64,000 nucleotides of DNA from Robertmurraya sp047302285 (GTDB lineage Bacteria; Bacillota; Bacilli; Bacillales; Cytobacillaceae): positions 3,534,001 to 3,598,000 of the forward strand of contig NZ_CP154845.1 of NCBI RefSeq assembly GCF_047302285.1. Reading direction: 5' to 3'. Made by a program: the position numbers and the translations under genes. The notes beneath the pieces were generated by a model. It ran no database searches. It was given only the letters and a program-made list of their open reading frames with translations, and was not told where the DNA came from. Positions 60,558 through 64,000 of the stretch are shown here, piece after piece. Numbering within the stretch: the first letter of the stretch is position 1; each line of letters opens with the position of its first letter.

Positions 60558-61391
60558 ATGGTTAAAAACCTAGAAAGTACAGTTGCATTACATAATGGAG
60601 TACATATGCCTTGGTTTGGATTAGGCGTTTATAAGGTGACAGATCAATCTGAAATTGTCGAGGTCGTATCTGCTGCTTTAAAACACGGGTATCGACATAT
60701 CGACACAGCTTCTTTCTATCAAAATGAAGAAGGAGTTGGAAAAGGAATTCGGGACTCAGGGGTTTCACGTGAAGATATTTTTGTGACCTCAAAGGTTTGG
60801 AATGATGAGCAAGGCTATGAAGAAACATTAGAAGCTTTTGATAATAGTTTAAGAAGACTTGGAATGGACTATTTAGATCTTTATCTTGTCCATTGGCCAG
60901 TCGCAAGAAAATATAAAGAGACATGGAAAGCTCTTGAGAAGCTATATAAGGAAGGTCGAGTAAGGGCCATTGGCGTCAGTAATTTCCACGTACATCATTT
61001 GCAAGATTTAATAAAAGAGGCGGATATTAAACCAATGGTTAATCAAATCGAATATCATCCGCATTTAACACAGGAAGAAGTTCGTGCTTTTTGTAAACAA
61101 GAAGAAATTCAGCTAGAGGCTTGGTCTCCTCTCAAGCGTGGAATCTTATTAGATGAGCCTGTTCTCTTTGAAATCGGGAAAAAGCATGGGAAGACACCTG
61201 CACAGATTATTTTACGATGGGATCTGCAAACAGAAGTGATTACGATTCCAAAATCATCTAATCTAGCACGCCTAGTTGAAAATGCGGATATTTTTGATTT
61301 TGAGCTAACTTATGAGGAAATGAAACAAATCAGTTCTTTAAACAAAAATGATCGAGTTGGAATGAATCCAGACGATTTAGATCAAAAATAA
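60558..61391 (+). CDS. yvgN: Aldo/keto reductase, YvgN-like (glyoxal reductase)
   Basis: A 277-residue AKR with the tetrad in GYRHIDTASFYQNEEGVGKG (Asp, Tyr), VTSKVWN (Lys) and YLVHWPV (His), and the coenzyme-binding ITIPKSSN. The sequence fits B. subtilis YvgN, which reduces glyoxal and methylglyoxal with NADPH. AAGGAGG precedes the ATG with good spacing. It has its own terminator. Confidence 0.88.
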   Translation: MVKNLESTVALHNGVHMPWFGLGVYKVTDQSEIVEVVSAALKHGYRHIDTASFYQNEEGVGKGIRDSGVSREDIFVTSKVWNDEQGYEETLEAFDNSLRRLGMDYLDLYLVHWPVARKYKETWKALEKLYKEGRVRAIGVSNFHVHHLQDLIKEADIKPMVNQIEYHPHLTQEEVRAFCKQEEIQLEAWSPLKRGILLDEPVLFEIGKKHGKTPAQIILRWDLQTEVITIPKSSNLARLVENADIFDFELTYEEMKQISSLNKNDRVGMNPDDLDQK

Positions 61392-61419
61392 ACCTTAGCA
61401 TTTTAGCTAAGGTTTATTT
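61386..61419 (+). terminator. Terminator of the aldo/keto reductase gene
   Basis: AAATAAACCTTAGC and GCTAAGGTTTATTT form a 14-bp perfect stem with a 6-nt loop. The stem includes the stop codon. Confidence 0.88.
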
Positions 61420-61438
61420 TTGAATGGTACAGATCAAA

Positions 61439-61540
61439 TTATTTCTTAACCGTCAATAATTTACGTCCACAGGCACAAATACTGGAATGTTTTAGCTGAA
61501 CCATTTCTTGGTGACAAGTATCACAGATTTTTTTGACCAC
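61439..61540 (-). CDS. 33-residue zinc-ribbon miniprotein
   Basis: GTG 61540 follows AAAGGAG by 9 nt and opens a 33-residue protein with ICDTCHQ and ICACGRK, a four-cysteine zinc-knuckle arrangement. TAA at 61439. It lies between the aldo/keto reductase terminator and the Nudix gene. Small Cys-rich proteins of this size occur in Bacillus genomes without known function. Confidence 0.65.
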   Translation of the reverse strand: MVKKICDTCHQEMVQLKHSSICACGRKLLTVKK

Positions 61541-61659
61541 AATGTTCAACTCCTTTGAACTAAAATTTTCTATGTGATAAATTAAATTGTTTTTTAATAT
61601 CTTAATTAGAATTATACCAATCTAGAAATTAAAGTCAATATTTATTTAAAATAATTACA

Positions 61660-61698
61660 AATAAGAGAGTAACTCATTTATCGAGCTACTCTCTTATT
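61660..61698 (-). terminator. Terminator at the 3' end of the Nudix gene
   Basis: AATAAGAGAGTA and TACTCTCTTATT form a perfect 12-bp stem with a 15-nt loop that overlaps the last codons. The T-tract is weak. Confidence 0.6.
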
Positions 61699-62303
61699 AA
61701 CGTTAAAAAGTGGGAAAGAATTCTAGCGGTTAATCCCCAAATGACTTTGTCTTCAAAATAGTAAAAGTGCTCCTCTATCCCCCGAATTTGCCACTTGTAT
61801 TTTTCTCCACCTACGATTTTCTCATAAGGGAAGGATTCCTCAGGTATTGGCTTAAAATGGATGTGATAAATATCAGGTTCAACCTTTTGCAAATAAGAGA
61901 GTGGGACAGTAAATACTTCTGCAACCTCCGCTTTATTGATGGAGAATGGAATAAAATCTTTAATGAAGCCAACAAACGGATAAATGGTACTTCCAAAAGG
62001 ATTAACCACAAAGTCTAAAGGAAAGACTTTTTCGATACAATTCTCTTCGATTCCTAGTTCTTCAGAAGTTTCTCGAATCGCTGTGTGTCTTTCTGAAGGA
62101 TCACTCTGGTCGACTCTTCCGCCTGGAAAACAGATTTCTCCAGGTTGCCGGCGCATTTCATAAGAACGGACCTCAAATAAAACATGGAGATCATTGTTTT
62201 TTTCTATGATGGGGAGTAAAACGGCATAATTTGAATATTTGTCTCTTCCTAAAATCCCTGGCTTACGGTCTTGGAAAATATCATTAAGTTTATGTTTATC
62301 CAT
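61686..62303 (-). CDS. Nudix hydrolase, CoA pyrophosphatase type
   Basis: A 205-residue protein with the Nudix box GGRVDQSDPSERHTAIRETS, then EELGI, and an upstream LFEVRSYEMRRQPGEICFPG region that fits the CoA pyrophosphatase (NudL/YeaB) group. It would cleave the pyrophosphate of CoA or acyl-CoA with Mg2+. ATG 62303 follows AAAGGGGG by about 5 nt. An upstream ATG at 62360 in frame lacks one. Confidence 0.88.
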   Translation of the reverse strand: MDKHKLNDIFQDRKPGILGRDKYSNYAVLLPIIEKNNDLHVLFEVRSYEMRRQPGEICFPGGRVDQSDPSERHTAIRETSEELGIEENCIEKVFPLDFVVNPFGSTIYPFVGFIKDFIPFSINKAEVAEVFTVPLSYLQKVEPDIYHIHFKPIPEESFPYEKIVGGEKYKWQIRGIEEHFYYFEDKVIWGLTARILSHFLTLIRE

Positions 62304-62394
62304 ATATCCCCCTTTGCATCTTTCCGATATTATATCTATTATAGCCTCTACCACAAACATTCATAAAGCCTGATTTACTCTAAAATTAAGAAAA

Positions 62395-62716
62395 AAGCTC
62401 CTACAAAATGTAGGAAGCTTCCAGTTTGACTAATTCTTTGATCCAAACATCTCTCACCCTTAAGCGGAGTTTTTCCTGTTATCTCCTCAAAGGAGTCCCT
62501 TTTAGGGAAAATAACGGAAGATTTTCCGCTTATGGAAGGCAAAATCGTTAATTTTGGTATTTTTCGAGGGAATAGCAGGAATTTTTCCTGTTATTTCGTC
62601 TCTTTTTCATGATGGTTGCTCATTAAGCGGATTTTTTCCTGTTATTTTTTCATACCGATACTCCTATTGTTTATACGAACACTTTTCCACAAGTCGAGGG
62701 AATTTATAAATTCCTG
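62395..62716. repeat. Dispersed repeat family 2, copy f
   Basis: Boxes start at 62460, 62511, 62571 and 62623 (spacing 51, 60, 52). The sequence is very close to copies a and b. The copy begins with a CTACAAAATGTAG hairpin as in copy b and ends at the repeated GGGAATTTATAAATTCC. It fills the gap between the Nudix gene and speD. Confidence 0.8.
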
Positions 62717-62729
62717 GTGTATGAAGAAA

Positions 62730-63542
62730 TTAATCGTCGGTTATATTGGTTCCGTAAAAAATCTCATCCATTTCTGTCACGAGCTTTTCTGTGATTTGTT
62801 CTTCTTCCTCTACTGATAAATCTGCTTTCGATTGATGAAACAGATAATTAGCCAGATCAAATTCTTTTAGCTTACATTTTGTATGAAAGATATTATCTTG
62901 ATACACATTCACATCAATCATATGATAGAGTTTCTTTACTTCATCGGGAATATAATTTTGAATCGAATTGATTTCATGATCGATAAAAAGCTTATGCCCT
63001 GTAATATCTCTTGTGAAACCTCTTACTCGGTAATCCATCGTCATCACATCTGTTTCAAAAGAATGAATGAGATAATTCAACGCTTTTAACGGGGAAATCT
63101 CACCACATGTGGAAACATCGATATCAGCACGAAATGTGCTAATCCCTTCATCTGGGTGCGACTCAGGATAAGTATGAACGGTAATATGACTTTTATCCAT
63201 TTGTGCGACAACAGAGCCAGGGATCGGACCTGGAGATTCTTCGAAAGCTTCCGTCTCAGATTCATCAACAGGACCTTCTGAAACAAGGATTGTCACACTC
63301 GCCCCTTGAGGAATATAATCCTGTTTGGCTACGTTTAAAATATGAGCCCCAATAATTTCAGCCACATTCGATAAGATGTTTGTCAGGCGATCCGCATTAT
63401 ACACCTCATCAATATATTCGAGGTAGGCATCTCTCTCCTCTCTCGTTTTTGTATAACAAATATCATACATATTAAAGCTTAATGATTTCGTTAAATTATT
63501 GAATCCATGTAGCTGTACAATTTGCTTCGGTGTTAGGTTCAT
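62730..63542 (-). CDS. speD: S-adenosylmethionine decarboxylase proenzyme, E. coli type
   Basis: A 270-residue proenzyme with the self-cleavage site MDKSHITVHTYPESHPDEG. Ser118 would become the pyruvoyl group after cleavage behind Lys117. The length and DVSTCGEISPLKAL follow the long E. coli type rather than the short Bacillus SpeH type. It makes decarboxylated SAM for spermidine synthesis. ATG 63542 follows AAAGGGG by about 8 nt. An ATG at 63578 has no such signal. Confidence 0.93.
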   Translation of the reverse strand: MNLTPKQIVQLHGFNNLTKSLSFNMYDICYTKTREERDAYLEYIDEVYNADRLTNILSNVAEIIGAHILNVAKQDYIPQGASVTILVSEGPVDESETEAFEESPGPIPGSVVAQMDKSHITVHTYPESHPDEGISTFRADIDVSTCGEISPLKALNYLIHSFETDVMTMDYRVRGFTRDITGHKLFIDHEINSIQNYIPDEVKKLYHMIDVNVYQDNIFHTKCKLKEFDLANYLFHQSKADLSVEEEEQITEKLVTEMDEIFYGTNITDD

Positions 63543-63703
63543 GGCCAAATCCCCTTTATTATTATGAAAAAGTTCCATGTTCTTATATTTTTTTGAAATG
63601 ACAATATTATGCGTAAAAATGTCAGAAGGAAATCATTTCAATCATGATAATTTAACCAACAAAAGCGCAAAATATAACGAAAATAATTGAAAGGATGAGT
63701 TTG

Positions 63704-63826
63704 ATGACAAATCGTAACGATAATCGTGAACGAAAAAATAAATATCCAAATAAGAAAAATGATACAGAATTCTCGAAGGAAATTAATATTCGTAGCGAAA
63801 AGACGAAGAAGAATTTGAAGAAATAA
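63704..63826 (+). CDS. Small basic hydrophilic protein (40 aa)
   Basis: ATG 63704 has AAGGA about 8 nt upstream and opens a 40-residue, Lys/Asn/Arg-rich protein (MTNRNDNRERKNKYPNKKND, then TEFSKEI). The composition and length are like small spore-associated proteins of the YfhD/Ssp type, but I see no specific match. A terminator follows directly. Confidence 0.6.
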   Translation: MTNRNDNRERKNKYPNKKNDTEFSKEINIRSEKTKKNLKK

Positions 63827-63835
63827 TTTTTTCCT

Positions 63836-63862
63836 AGGACCCCGTTTGGGTAGGGTCCTTTT
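63836..63862 (+). terminator. Terminator of the small basic protein gene
   Basis: AGGACCC and GGGTCCT form a 7-bp stem with a 10-nt loop, followed by TTTT. Confidence 0.75.
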
Positions 63863-63944
63863 CAGTTTTCCCCCTCCTGTAAGAAGGAAAACACTCGTCA
63901 CATATGGAATGTAAATATTAATACGAGAAACAGGGGGAAAGTCA

Positions 63945-64000
63945 TTGAAATACGATGTTATTGTTGTTGGGGCTGGGTTAGCAGGCTTAGTAGCTACAAC
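63945..64000 (+). CDS. FAD-dependent oxidoreductase, N-terminal start (partial)
   Basis: TTG 63945 follows GGGGG (63933-63937) by 7 nt. The first 18 residues, MKYDVIVVGAGLAGLVAT, form a GxGxxG dinucleotide-binding strand-turn-helix typical of FAD-binding proteins. The rest is beyond the window, so the enzyme class cannot be named. Confidence 0.75.
   Translation, partial: MKYDVIVVGAGLAGLVAT

Overview
The window looks like the chromosome of a low-GC, endospore-forming member of the Bacillaceae. Evidence for this is an alpha/beta-type small acid-soluble spore protein with a sigma-G-like promoter, SpoVR, tandem YheC/YheD ATP-grasp proteins, and many genes whose closest named relatives sit together in the yhc-yhd-yhe part of the Bacillus subtilis chromosome (yheCDE, sspB, bmrCD, yhdP/yhdQ, glpFK, yhdB, spoVR, pgcA, yhcT, yhcU). 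I cannot name the species.

Layout. 1-4.9 kb: four tandem YheC/YheD-type ATP-grasp genes (the first cut by the window edge), yheE, a zinc-ribbon gene and an sspB-like gene. 4.9-9.9 kb: a heterodimeric BmrC/BmrD-type ABC exporter behind a leader with a short ORF, a strong terminator and a second short ORF, then a YbjQ-family gene. 10.5-14.9 kb: an MFS exporter, an XRE regulator and a feoA-feoB-FeoB-associated iron operon with a Fur box. 15-17.8 kb: an acetyltransferase, a MerR regulator and a CNNM/CorC transporter. 18.6-25.6 kb: glycerol uptake (glpFK, with a cre-overlapped promoter and leader terminator) and the three-subunit anaerobic glycerol-3-phosphate dehydrogenase glpABC, also behind a leader terminator. 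25.8-33.4 kb: a secreted repeat protein, an HtrA protease with a CssRS-like two-component system, a CheY-like regulator with an MshEN-CheX-like protein, and small membrane proteins. 33.5-35.3 kb: a partly decayed cluster of eight tRNA genes with half-tRNA remnants. 35.4-43.6 kb: small peptides, an HTH-TPR regulator, spoVR, yhdB, pgcA, a BdbC/thioredoxin pair, yhcU and a pseudouridine synthase. 44-46 kb: a frameshifted IS110-family element. 46-55.3 kb: a dihaem cytochrome c peroxidase, an unusual dihydroorotate-dehydrogenase-like/membrane fusion, RocB, a purine permease, aldo/keto reductase, ProC, a DUF421 protein and a LysM protein. 55.7-59.5 kb: yknWXYZ with a textbook sigma-W promoter. 59.5-64 kb: two oxidoreductases, a zinc-ribbon miniprotein, a Nudix hydrolase, SpeD, a small basic protein and the start of an FAD protein.

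Two dispersed repeat families cut across this layout. Family 1 has five copies of about 186-192 bp. Each has GGCT(C/G)TTTTC-type terminal inverted repeats and an 8-bp target duplication of its own (seven of eight bases matching in one copy), and the internal hairpins are conserved in shape but not in sequence. It is a mobile, structured, MITE-like element. Family 2 is a block of four 23-25 bp quasi-palindromes spaced about 51, 60 and 52 bp apart. I see four well-spaced copies, one diverged copy and one fragment, mostly beside the 3' ends of genes.

The best candidates for new biology are the family 1 element (one copy lies between the attenuator and ribosome-binding site of glpA), the double-ORF attenuator upstream of bmrC, the CheY/MshEN-CheX pair, the dehydrogenase-membrane fusion with a duplicated AHDR module, and an RNPP-like regulator divergent from a short secreted peptide gene. 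All functional calls come from recognising motifs by eye. No database search or structure calculation was run.
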